Source: Helicoverpa zea (taxonomy: Eukaryota; Arthropoda; Insecta; Lepidoptera; Noctuidae). Taken from it: a stretch of 64,000 bases of DNA. Below the pieces are notes generated by a model. That model did no database searches. It saw nothing but the letters and a program-made list of their open reading frames with translations, and was not told the origin of the DNA. Location: assembly GCF_022581195.2 (NCBI RefSeq), contig NC_061463.1, forward strand, positions 3,410,001-3,474,000, in the 5' to 3' direction. The position numbers and the translations under genes are program-made. Each line of letters opens with the position of its first letter. Position 1 is the first letter of the stretch. This document shows, piece by piece, positions 40,590 through 50,742 of the stretch.

Positions 40590-43540
40590 CGCAAGGAATC
40601 TCTGGTTTAAGGCTCGTCTACACGGCTGTCTATGTTAATAAAGGTAATTATGCATTTCGCATGCGTGAAATAAGCTCCGTACCCATCCACGATACACCGG
40701 AGATTGCGTTATTTGGAACGGAATTTATGAATTTAAATTAAGAACGTTGTGCTATGTGTTCGTTTTTCATTTGTGTAATTAGAGTTTTGGGTAGTATTGG
40801 ATTGACAATTCGATAGTTAATATCACTTCTTTGTGTACTTTGTAACTGTCTTTTAAAGTTTATGAATCCGTATTTTTTATCAACCTGTAATGTCCCACTG
40901 CTCAGTAAAGGCTCTGCTTGGATTTAACAAACATAATTTTAAAACTGAGTATCAAAAATTTATATGCAACTGTTATAAAATTATTAGAATTCACAGTTAT
41001 TAAATTAATTAAAATATAAACGTAAACTGTAAAATGTCTAATTAATTTCAGGTGCACCTATATAACATAAACATTTTTTTTTTTTATAACCGTAAACATT
41101 GACTACTGAACTTATTTAATAATATTATTGCAATAAACGACTCTAAAAGTTTGACAGATGGATCTGTCAAAGTTAGAAGTCAAAAGTCGAAACATTGATT
41201 TCAATTAAGCCATTTACAGTAACTTTTTAACAATCAAAAACTCGCTCAAAGGTCTATTCTAAAACGCAATGACGTTAAATAAAATCAGATTGGACTATTT
41301 CTAGTATGAATAAAATCATCCAAAATTATGAAAAAAATAGGAAAATATGTTGCAGAAAATACAAAAACAGAACTCAAAGAAATATTTTCCATTGGTACCT
41401 ATTGCATTTTTTTCCTTTGTCACGTGCTTTGAACGTATTCAATAAAAAAAACAGGAGTATCTATCTCACCAATAAATCAAACACACCCTCTATAAGAAGA
41501 TTACAAACAGGGTGTTGTAATTCCATTAATGCAATTTAGATTTATATTTCAATCAGCTTATTTCTAATTGGCTTTTAGTTTTGTTTGGTAACTAACCTTA
41601 TTCCTTGTTCCTTGGTACAATATTGTGGTTCTAAAGGCGTGAAATTTGATAGGATTGGCAGGAATATTTGATAGCTAATATGGGTTCAACGGAATTATTT
41701 GAGGGAACTAATTACGTTCGTTGTAAACGGGGTTTGGTTGAAAGTTAATATTGTGATTTTGGGGCTTTGCTTTGTTATTGGTTGTTAGAGGTTTCTTGAT
41801 GGCAGGCAAAAATTTTAGTCTGTCATTTAGTTTGGTTGCGTGTATTCGCATATACATATACAATAATACTTTTGTATTGAATACTTATAAGAGCTACTGT
41901 GATTCGCACTTTTATCATTGATGTTTACGTATCCAAAGAAAATTTTCTCTAAAATACGTAAACAGTAAACTATGCATATAAATGCCTATAAATGCACTTC
42001 CTATAACTATAAACTTTTGACAATATAAATAACTTGAGAAATAATCCTCTAAAAAAACTAACACATTATTCTAACCCCAAAAAATATATCTAACGGACAA
42101 AACGCCTTACTAAAAGCTTCCAAGTTTAACCTTCATTCAAAAGAAATCCAAATCCTTTGACGTAAGAAAAAAGAAAAAAAAAGATATTCCCTTATTTCGA
42201 GTTCATTGTACAATAATCTACGAGGGTATGCCTCTAAACTTACAGGGTATGACAAAAGAACGACTTCAATACCTTGAGGGTACATTTTGGTTATGTGAAT
42301 GAGGTACAGAATGTTCTAGAGAGTTCGAGAAACTACGAGCGTTACGAAGTACGTAATTATGTTGAAATGAGTACATAATATATTGTGGAAATTACATTGG
42401 GACATCATTTGATAGTATTTTTCGTGTAAACAATTTACTTATAAATTGATTTTTTTTTCCTTGGGAAAATATATCCTGCATTTAATTTTCCAAGAAAAAT
42501 AGTCGTCATTTACGTTCCTAAAAATATTTAAAACATAACAAAAAAATATTATCCGCTATTTCATTCAAAACACAGCAACAAAATATTATTTTTCTACCCA
42601 AACTACGCCTTGAGGTACCATTTCGCCACAACGAGGTCCTCAAATTTCAAGTACGTAACATTGTCACCTTATAACAAACAAAATCCACTCCTAGTACAAA
42701 AATGAAAAATATTACGTCATAACATAAGCCCCGGTCCACACGGAGCAAGTTTTCTTAAGCACATGTATTCGTCAGTGTAATCCCGGTTGTCAAAAGACCG
42801 AAAATTGCTGTACACGTCGCATGGTTATTGTCAAGATTTGAAGACCGTTGTGTGAAATGACCCTCCCGACTTACGGTGCTTGTGCTGCGTTTGAACTGCG
42901 ATGGTAAGGCGGATTTTTTATGACTACTGGCCCAAAGTCATGAGGATAAGAGAAGTTTTTATATTTGTCACATATTTTCTTTGTAGATACTTTAAACTTA
43001 CTGGTTATAAATTATAAGTGGATGCATGCACGAATTTGAACACTCATACGATTTTTATATTTTTACAAATGTTCTATAATGTATACCGTAAAACTCATCA
43101 CAAAAAGGACTATTCAGTTTTTTTTAAATACTAAATGACTCTTCGTAATCAATTACTAAATCACAACAAAAAAACCTCCCAACTCTCTAAACCTCATTAT
43201 CTCAAACACATTCAAGTAACTCGCCCCTTCAAACGCTCCTCAAGGTGGTCTCCCGCAGATGGCGGGATTCGGAACACGCTACACGTGTCGCTTCACTTTT
43301 TAGCGGCTTACACCCTAATGGGCGTCACATTTTGTTACGAGATCCCCTTTTGTTGATACACTAACTTCTGAACGCGTGCTGGCTTTTGAATTTGAATTTG
43401 GAATGCGAACAATGAAGGGCAGATGTGTGGGAAGAATTTTGAATTATTTGAATTGCTGTTAAAATTGGAATCTAAAATAATAATGTAAATAAAGGGACCA
43501 ATTAAGTATGTTGTAGAGACACTGTAATCTTTACATGATG

Positions 43541-44113
43541 AAAAAAAAACCGGCCAAGTGCGAGTCGGACTCGTGCACGAAGGGTTCCGTAAATTACAGT
43601 TAAATCAACCTATCTCAAAAACTATAAGAGATACTTTGATCAAACCAAAAATCGTTGAAAGAGTTAATTAGCATGCATCACCTCTATTTTTTTTAGAATT
43701 TTATACCCCGTAGTTATAAAAATAGAGGGGGGGGGACATACTTTTTACGACTTTGAGAGCTGATATCTCAAAAACCGTTCACTTTAAGAAAAATGTTTTT
43801 TAGAAAACTTTATATCATTTTAAAAGACCTTTCCATTGATACCCCACACGGGTATGTACATCGAAAAAAAAAGTTTCATCCCTCAGTTACATGTATGGGG
43901 GGCCCCACCCCCAATTCTTTTTTTTACTATTTAGTGTCATATTTTTGTAGCGGTTCATACAACACATATTCCCATCAAATTTCATCACTGTAGTACTTAT
44001 AGTTTCCGAGTAAATCGGCTGTGACAGACGGACAGACGGACAGACGGACAGACGGACATGACGAAACTATAAGGGTTCCGTTTTTGCCATTTTGGCTACG
44101 GAACCCTAAAAAA
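43541..44113 (+). repeat. Lepidopteran dispersed repeat with (ACAGACGG)n
   Basis: It begins aaaccggccaagtgcgagtc and gcacgaagggttccgta. It includes gatatctcaaaaaccgtt, cctttccattgataccccac and tcccatcaaatttcatcact. It ends with tandem acagacgg units (44023-44058), then aactataagggttccg and ctacggaaccctaaaa. The two ends carry complementary gggttccgta / tacggaaccc. It is very common in moth genomes as I know them, usually non-autonomous. It runs directly into the LINE fragment at about 44118. Confidence 0.75.
44023..44058 (+). repeat. (ACAGACGG)n tandem repeat
   Basis: About four and a half eight-base units lie inside the dispersed repeat. In the ORF frame they give the meaningless peptide TDGQTDRRTDG. 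Confidence 0.85.
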
Positions 44114-44117
44114 GCAA

Positions 44118-44720
44118 AAAATGGAACATATAATATATATTACTTGGGAAGCAACATAACATCTGACTCTTGGTGTTCCGCTGATATCAGATGCCGAATA
44201 GCAATGGCCAAACAAGCCTTTTACAGCAAAAAATATTTATTTAGATCTAATATAAACAAAACAATTCGTAAAAATTTCATAAGGACATACATCTGGATCA
44301 TTGCGTTATACCGTTGTGAAACTTGGACGCTAACTAAGCAGGATATAAGCAGACTGGAGGCTTTTGAGATGTGGTGCTGGAGGAGGATGGAGAGAATTAG
44401 CTGGACGGAAAGAGTTACTAACGAGGAAGTACTAAACAGAGTAGGAACTAAGAGGCAACTATTGCAAAATATAGAGAATAGGAGAGGAAAAATGATGGGA
44501 CACCTTATACGTCACGACGATTTTATCAAAAACATCGTGGAAGGGAAGGTCGAAGGAAAGAGAGGAAGGGGTCGTCCAAGATATAGCTACATCAAGCAAA
44601 TTAAAGAAGAGGTGAAGGTTGTGACGTATAAGGAAGTTCAGGAGTTGGCGCTAGATAGGTGTAAATGGAAGGAGCTGCACCGACAAGAGCTGGGCTCTTA
44701 AATTAATGATGATGGAACAT
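44118..44720 (+). mobile_element. RTE-clade LINE, C-terminal reverse-transcriptase fragment
   Basis: The open frame, stop at 44699-44701, encodes the end of a non-LTR retrotransposon polyprotein: YLGSNITSD, RIAMAKQAFYSKK, CETWTLTKQDISRLEAFEMW, CWRRMERISWTERVTNEEVL, GHLIRHDD, EGKVEGKRGRGRPR and WKELHRQELGS. These are conserved blocks downstream of the polymerase core in endonuclease-reverse transcriptases of the RTE type common in Lepidoptera. The 5' part is truncated at YLGS. The stop is intact and is followed by gatgatgg, a vestige of a GAT-type tail. The frame is readable for about 195 codons with no break, which suggests modest age. Confidence 0.85.
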
Positions 44721-44730
44721 AATAATTTAA

Positions 44731-44822
44731 TAAAGATTTCCCGTGTGAAATAGGCTATATTTTATCCCGGTGAGGACAGTAGTTCCCACAGGACGTGGGT
44801 GAAACGGGAAAACAGCTAGTAT
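44731..44822 (+). repeat. Dispersed repeat, 'taggctatatttta ... acagctagt'
   Basis: It contains cccgtgtgaaataggctata, cccggtgaggacagtagttc and gtgggtgaaacgggaaaaca. It is a short copy of the family also present at 55050-55210. It directly follows the LINE fragment. Confidence 0.6.
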
Positions 44823-45718
44823 GGAATATACAGACCCATATATTCCTATAATATTAATATTATGACGAACAACTGTATATTGTGTTACACGGTTACTTTA
44901 ATGAAATTAATCAAACATTAAACAAATTACTTTCTTTCATCTTCTCCAAAGAAATGGCAACATTGCAAACGGTCGGTTGTTCTTGGCTATTCAAACGGTC
45001 TTATACTTCCTCAATTAAAGCTGCTGTATTGGTATGAAAACTGTTTGCACTCCGTGAAGTTAATCCTTAGAGTTCGTCTTACTTGGAACGCGGAAATAAA
45101 AAATACTATATGTAAACAGAAATGGTAATTAATGGCTTAATATTAATATAACGGCGCGTGTAGAACATCACGTACATTCTAATTTTCTTAATGAGCCAAA
45201 CAAATGGTTGGACGATATCAAAATACAATCGCATGTAGTTTCTACCTGACAATTTGAAATATTGTCAAATTATTAAACTTCGTCCAAATCCGACTCGGCA
45301 TTAATTTCAAGTTTCGACGTGTTGCCATTTGACGTGCCACACGTTTTGCCACTTGCATTGTATGTAATGTAATAATAATAAGCTTCAACGTTACTTTTTT
45401 TGTCAAATCTTAACATTATAAAATATGGGTTAATATCTATTACAAAAAAATATTCAAGTTTATATCATTTACCAAGATTAACTTAATCAAAATATCACAT
45501 CCTTACAAATCAATTTCCAAAAAACCCCCTACATTCAAAAACATCCTATATTCACAACATAATGAACCACCATCAGCTTCCAAAGGAGTCGTATTAAACC
45601 TTAAGAAATATTTAATCAAATCTCAGCTAAGCCTGTAAGCTTCATCGCGTTTCGTCAACCATATTACATGGCGTCAAATGACTCGGGGAACTTGACTCCC
45701 AGACTGACTAAATCTCTA

Positions 45719-46004
45719 AGAAGTATTGCTAGCGTTGATCGGGGAACATGACTCCTTTTGTGACCAACTTCTTGGAAAGAGAAAGGAGTTTAGGTAGCTT
45801 GTGGTAGTGTATACTGTTAGGATTGAACTTGGTTTTACGATTTTATGTGTGCTTTATAAATAATTATAGTAATAAAGTCTCTGTTAGCGATAAATAAAAA
45901 GAAAACATTTTACAAAAACAAAACCGATTTTCAAAAACACTAAATCCATAAGAAGTATTGCTAGCGTTGATCGGGGAACATGACTCCTTTTGTGACCAAC
46001 TTCT
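45719..46004 (+). repeat. 54-bp exact direct duplication, 232 bp apart
   Basis: 45719-45772 and 45951-46004 are identical (agaagtattgctagcgttga ... ctccttttgtgaccaacttct). Weaker similarity continues on both sides (ctaaatc..taag upstream, gagaaagg and ggtagctt downstream). A third, shorter echo (tgactcggggaacttgactc) sits at 45679. Short minus-strand and plus-strand open frames overlap it but none is recognisable. Confidence 0.75.
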
Positions 46005-46444
46005 GTGTTGGAGAAAGGCATGTTTGGGTAGCTTATGGTTCGCTTGGTGGTTGGTTTTGTGTGCGTATACACATTTAGTTTGTGTTATGAATTTTTCTAT
46101 TTACATACATATTTACAGAACCAATATACAAATACTTACAATAAAAATTAAATCATATAACTATGTTTATATTATGCTATATTGATTATAACAACTAAAA
46201 CAAACTTATCTTGTCTCTCTATTCGTGATAAACTCAAAAAGTACTGGCCGGATTTTTAAGTGATTTTCTTTGATACATTTGCGAAGTTACAGCGGTTTGA
46301 TATTACTGATTATAAGGAAAAATAATAATAAGGATAACATTCAAAACAGTCTTCCTCCTTACTCATTAACAATAAAACAAAATAAAAAAAACATTCCATT
46401 CTTAATTTTTTCAAATCACAAGAACATTAACACATTCACTGCGT

Positions 46445-46691
46445 TACGGCAAGTATTTGGCCGTATTTGACTCTCAGCCAGTGCGGTAGCTCGTTGTCCT
46501 TGTTTTGCGTACTGTGCGGGGGCGATTTATCTAAGTTCCCTTGCGCGTAGGAATGAGATAGTGATATTTTCAATATTGTTGCTTTTAATATAATAATATT
46601 GTACACTAACAATATACGGCAAAATAGTTGCCGTAACGCACAGTAAAATAATTATTTTCATTCAGTGCGGTACGGCGAATATCTTGCCGTA
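46445..46691. repeat. Three 21-bp 'TACGGC-N9-GCCGTA' palindromes, left cluster
   Basis: They lie at 46445-46465 (right half tggccgta), 46615-46635 and 46671-46691, each 21 bp from the opening tacggc. The order tacggcaa, 4-6 A/T-rich bases, ttgccgta is kept. They are probably protein-binding sites of the transposon. Confidence 0.7.
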
Positions 46692-46970
46692 CCCCCCCAA
46701 CCCCGCACCACACTGCATGCGTCCGCGCGGCGGTTCAGTGTGCGCTAGTGCTGGCCGTAAGCAAGACGTAACAATATTTTTTGTGAAAAATATTACGCGG
46801 TTCTGCTACAATGAGACGTTCACATAAAAAACTGGATTTGAGTAGAGAGAGAGAGGGGAAATCATCATCTTGATGCCAAAGATGTCAAGTGTGAAAATAA
46901 TTCAGTGGAATTACCTACTTACTAAGTTTCATACACGTCCTTTAATAGTTTTTAGTTTTTTTAAAATTTG

Positions 46971-47125
46971 TCTGTTGGCGTAGTGGTTGTGGGTTAGATT
47001 CCCACACAAATCAAACATTCTTTGTCTAGTTGTCTTGGTCTGGGTGTATTTTCTAACTATACTATGCATTATATGTATTTGGGACTAGGTGGCGCTATAG
47101 TGTGATTGTGGTAGAATATAAATAC
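46971..47125 (+). repeat. tRNA-like SINE fragment nested in the piggyBac-like element
   Basis: The box A-like ttggcgtagtggttg and box B-like gggttagattccc are 10-15 bases closer together than in a tRNA. They are followed by gtcttggtctgggtgtatttt and a ggtggcgctat segment. The wording matches a common lepidopteran SINE. It is diverged and I found no target duplication. Confidence 0.55.
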
Positions 47126-47291
47126 ATATTTATACATATTATATAATTAGGTTACATAATTATGTTGATTTATATAATAATATAACACTGATAAATATGA
47201 ATATTTTATCTACAATAAAAAATATTTTTAAACCATCGACTATCATTCCAGAAGTAAACCCCATCCCTAGCATTTTTTCACTTCTACGCTG

Positions 47292-47496
47292 TACGGCATA
47301 TATATTGCCGCGAATGAAAGATTTTGAAAAATCTCTGTATCTTTCAAAGTATAACAGAGAACCCGGGGCGACTGCAGCTAGGTGTATACAAGGATATAGT
47401 CTATCGATTTGTTGATAAAAACCATTGATATAGGTGGTTTCCACGTCTGTATAGGCTTTGAAAGTCAGGTTCTGGTACGGCAAAATAGAAGCCGTA
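47292..47496. repeat. Two further 21-bp palindromes, right cluster
   Basis: 47292-47312 (tacggcatatatattgccg) and 47476-47496 (tacggcaaaatagaagccg) have the same length and half-sites as the left cluster. Confidence 0.7.
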
Positions 47497-47797
47497 ACGC
47501 ATATCAGGAAATATAGATACGGGCAGCATTTGTCTCGTATCGCACTAGTAGAAAGTTAAGATTTAACGCTGCCGCAGTGAATGTGTTAAGCTGTCAAAAC
47601 GAATGTAGCGTGTGAACCCGTGTGTGTCTTTATAATCGTATCTACTTCAATATTTGAGTGTCATCGTATTTTATTAACTCCGAATTTAATATCCACGAGT
47701 GATAATGTGATCAAATTTAAGCCTTCGGAGATATTGAAAAAAGGATCCCATTTTTTTCTGCTTCTATTTATATGGATTACATACCTTTTTGATGTAT

Positions 47798-48028
47798 TAT
47801 AGTTCGGCCATTCAGAGAATGCGTTCCTGACACGTCGCGATTGAACTGACGACGTAACTTTGCAATGGCGTTGCAGTTACGATAAAAATATTTTTGCTGG
47901 TTGTTTACCGTTTTAACAATTGAGGAGCATTAAAACAACATTATTATATCAATAATCAATGAATGTAGTTACGTCGTCAGTTCAATCGCGACGTGTCAGG
48001 AACGCATTCTCTGAATGGCCGAACTATA
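47798..48028 (+). mobile_element. 231-bp MITE with 62-bp perfect inverted repeats, copy 1
   Basis: It starts tatagttcggccattcagag and ends with the exact complement. The inverted repeat is perfect over 62 bp at each end, to gacgacgtaact. The interior holds caattgaggagcattaaaac. The target duplication appears to be TA, but the ends are palindromic (tata), so it cannot be fixed exactly. There is no coding capacity. Confidence 0.9.
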
Positions 48029-48611
48029 GGAGATATTTGTAATTTTAAAATTCTCATCGTGGTTACGAAAACTCTTTTCAATGGCTCCAGTCAAAATGAC
48101 TTCAAATAGCTATGCCATCATCAACGTTTTTCCATCATGAGACTAAAACTACAGACAGAAACCGTAAGGGTTCTTTGTCGGAATCCCAAAACTTACAAAT
48201 CGAAACTTAATCATTCGAAACAAAACGCATTCAATTATAAAACCCATAAAAGATCGGATCGACAAATCGATATTCGTTCAACAATTAATACTAAAACAAC
48301 ATTAATTGAACACAACAGATCCGATGTATTCAATTAACTGGATTAATGAACTGTTTGAAATAGAAAGCAATTTTTATACATAAATAATAAAGCCATTGTT
48401 ATCGGCAGTCGAAAACTCGTTCGATGTAAACCTTTGTGAATTTTAATTAAAGATCAACGTACGCCTTTATGGGTTGCAATTAAATCTTTGCCGTGTTAAT
48501 ATCGAAAGGAAGGTTTTATTTGATATAGAGACACATTTTTGACTAACCAGGATAGACTTTCTAAGGTTTCAATGAAGCTCTGCGGGTTATTCGAAAGAGA
48601 TACCGCGGCCC

Positions 48612-48842
48612 TATAGTTCGGCCATTCAGAGAATGCGTTCCTGACACGTCGCGATTGAACTGACGACGTAATAACATTCATTGATTATTGATATAATAAT
48701 GTTGTTTTAATGCTCCTCAATTGTTAAAACGGTAAACAACCAGCAAAAATATTTTTATCGTAACTGCAACGCCATTGCAAAGTTACGTCGTCAGTTCAAT
48801 CGCGACGTGTCAGGAACGCATTCTCTGAATGGCCGAACTATA
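48612..48842 (-). mobile_element. 231-bp MITE, copy 2, opposite orientation
   Basis: The length is identical to copy 1 and it is the reverse complement of it apart from two bases near one inner border (cgtaataac versus cgtaactac). It is separated from copy 1 by 583 bp. Different outer flanks show that it is an independent insertion rather than a plain tandem copy. Confidence 0.9.
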
Positions 48843-49806
48843 GTACATAAAAGGCCTACGACGGAAACGACGGTTTTTAGTCAGTAAGAGTCTGACACTC
48901 CCTCACCGCTGCTAACCCACAGCGGGAGGAGTCATTTGATGATTTTTGACGTCGTTAAAAAAAAAAGGTTTCAGTGAAGCTAAGATGCTCACGGAATATA
49001 ATTTGTTTGACTTTCACTTTGAATCACATGCAAATCCGGTTCGACGAATCAAATTCATCTGTCTTTTTTGAGCAACCAGAGTGCTGATTCCGAGTTTTGA
49101 CAGCATTCGCAACTCGATACGTAATTATAAGTCTATTGAAATAAAGAGTCGTATGCTACGTCACATGATTTAGGTATTACTGCTTCTTTTATTTTGCCGG
49201 TTATTAATGATTACACTCGCAAAAGTGAGCTCAAGTGTAATACGACCAAGTACTGATGACAGTCTTTATTAAATAAACAATTCTATGATAAGTGCTACGT
49301 GATTCAATGGTATGATAATCTTCGCATCGAAAAAATTTACTTGCAAAACTCGCACTAGGCACTCTGTTCTTACTAACTGTATACGGGTAAAACTGCGAGA
49401 AACAGCTAGTGCTAACGTCATCAAATTAGTATATTTGAAGCTCAATCATACTCAATAAATACATCGAATTGAGTACCATTCAAAAGAGTGTACTAACAAA
49501 GTACACAAGCAACATTGTAGCTATACTAAACTACTCGTACTATAGAGAAGCTATAAAACGCGAACGATATAGCTGCACTATATTCTAAGCGGCTCGAGCA
49601 CATGGGACCGATATCGTTAAACTTCAATTTATCTAATAAGGTAAGGGGAACAGTTGCATTTAAACGTAAAGAAAACATTTCTCTTTGGCTCAGTTTATTT
49701 GCTCGACTTTCGTCACTACTTGCATTTGTTTTGATGTAGCTGGCTATTTCCTCATGTACCGGAAAGCATGATAAATAGGTGGGTCTCGGCTGGCATTTGA
49801 ACCGCT

Positions 49807-50091
49807 TTGGCACTCGTTACGGATAGTCAGGAATCCAGAAAGTCTGACAACCAGTTTTACAGGGTTAGTCAGGGTATCGGAGCTCAGTTACACAGACAAC
49901 CCGTTAGGGTGCTTACATAAAGAAACAGGTTTCCGGTACGGACAAACCTGTACGGGTAGGTACCGATCAGTGCAGGTATAATATTTCAATACAATCGTAT
50001 TCACTCACTTATAAAGAAACAGGTAAACAACCGGTATACGGTTAGACTGGAAGCTGACCCCAACAAAGTTGGGAAAAGACAAGGCTATGAT
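49807..50091 (+). repeat. SINE type A, diverged copy with extra internal segment
   Basis: It starts ttggcactcgttacggatag and gaatccagaaagtctgac, and ends gttagactggaagctgaccc and aaagttgggaaaagac. The middle carries about 120 bp not seen in the other copies, including two ataaagaaacagg motifs (about 49918 and 50012). Confidence 0.6.
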
Positions 50092-50302
50092 GCTGGCTAT
50101 TTTTTGCTGATATACTGACGTACAGTTTTCTAAATAAAACAATTCTTACGAAAGTACGAAAGTAAGAAGAATATTGCATTTAAATATTACGTTCATAAAA
50201 CATCCCACACCCAAGAAGATACAATAACACGGAAACTATATAAACCGCTTCACCATTTTTCATAAACAATCTGTGAGTATATTTATCAACCTCATCGCTT
50301 TA

Positions 50303-50742
50303 GAGTATGCGCACACTATCAACTTTTAGTCGGCCGATAGTTGGTTTGGGCTCGTAAATCAATATGAAGATGAATGGAAGTGCACACGTAACAACCATCA
50401 GGTATTTGTCTCGTACAAGACCGACTATTAACTCTGACTGAATCTACGATTTTCTAAAAAAAAAAACAACTACCGGGCCAACAAATTCAAAGTTGAATCA
50501 TTTTATTTCATTTAGGCCTTTACGAGCACCTATGGATGTCAAAAATGTAAATAAGTTTTATTCTAGTTGCCCATTCCAAAAGTTCCTATGGAGAAAAACG
50601 GGCAAGAAATTCCATGGATACTTTTTTTATAAATAGTAGGCATTATAGTTTTATAGTATGTATTCATACATACAATAATAGTATGCGAAGATCGTGAAGA
50701 ATCACAAACAGTCGGCCGACAGTTCCGTCTTCAGTGTGCGTA
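50303..50742. mobile_element. MITE family 'tagtcggccga', copy B
   Basis: The left end is gagtatgcgcacactatcaa then cttttagtcggccgatag. The right end, read in reverse, is ctacgcacactgaagac then aactgtcggccgactgttt. It shares the caatatgaagatgaatgg interior with copies A and C. It has no open frame of note. Confidence 0.7.

Larger units (their letters stand above)
46427..47589. mobile_element. piggyBac-like non-autonomous element with TTAA target sites
   Basis: TTAA at 46427-46430 and 47586-47589 flanks inverted ends, cacattcactgcg and cgcagtgaatgtg. The TTAA duplication is the piggyBac-superfamily signature. The 1155-bp interior contains five 21-bp copies of a tacggc...gccgta palindrome and a nested SINE. 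It has no transposase frame; the 107-codon minus-strand frame at 47160-47483 matches nothing I know. It must rely on a transposase supplied elsewhere. Confidence 0.75.

Noticed and set aside
40291..40638. 115-codon open frame inside the direct-repeat insert
   Set aside because: It matches no family I know. It spans one of the direct repeats, so it is likely fortuitous.
44023..44058. Possible CRISPR-like or satellite array
   Set aside because: It has direct eight-base units with no spacers. It is a microsatellite inside a dispersed repeat.
47160..47483. 107-codon minus-strand frame inside the piggyBac-like element
   Set aside because: It has no transposase motif. It crosses two of the palindromes and is AT-rich and hydrophobic at its end.
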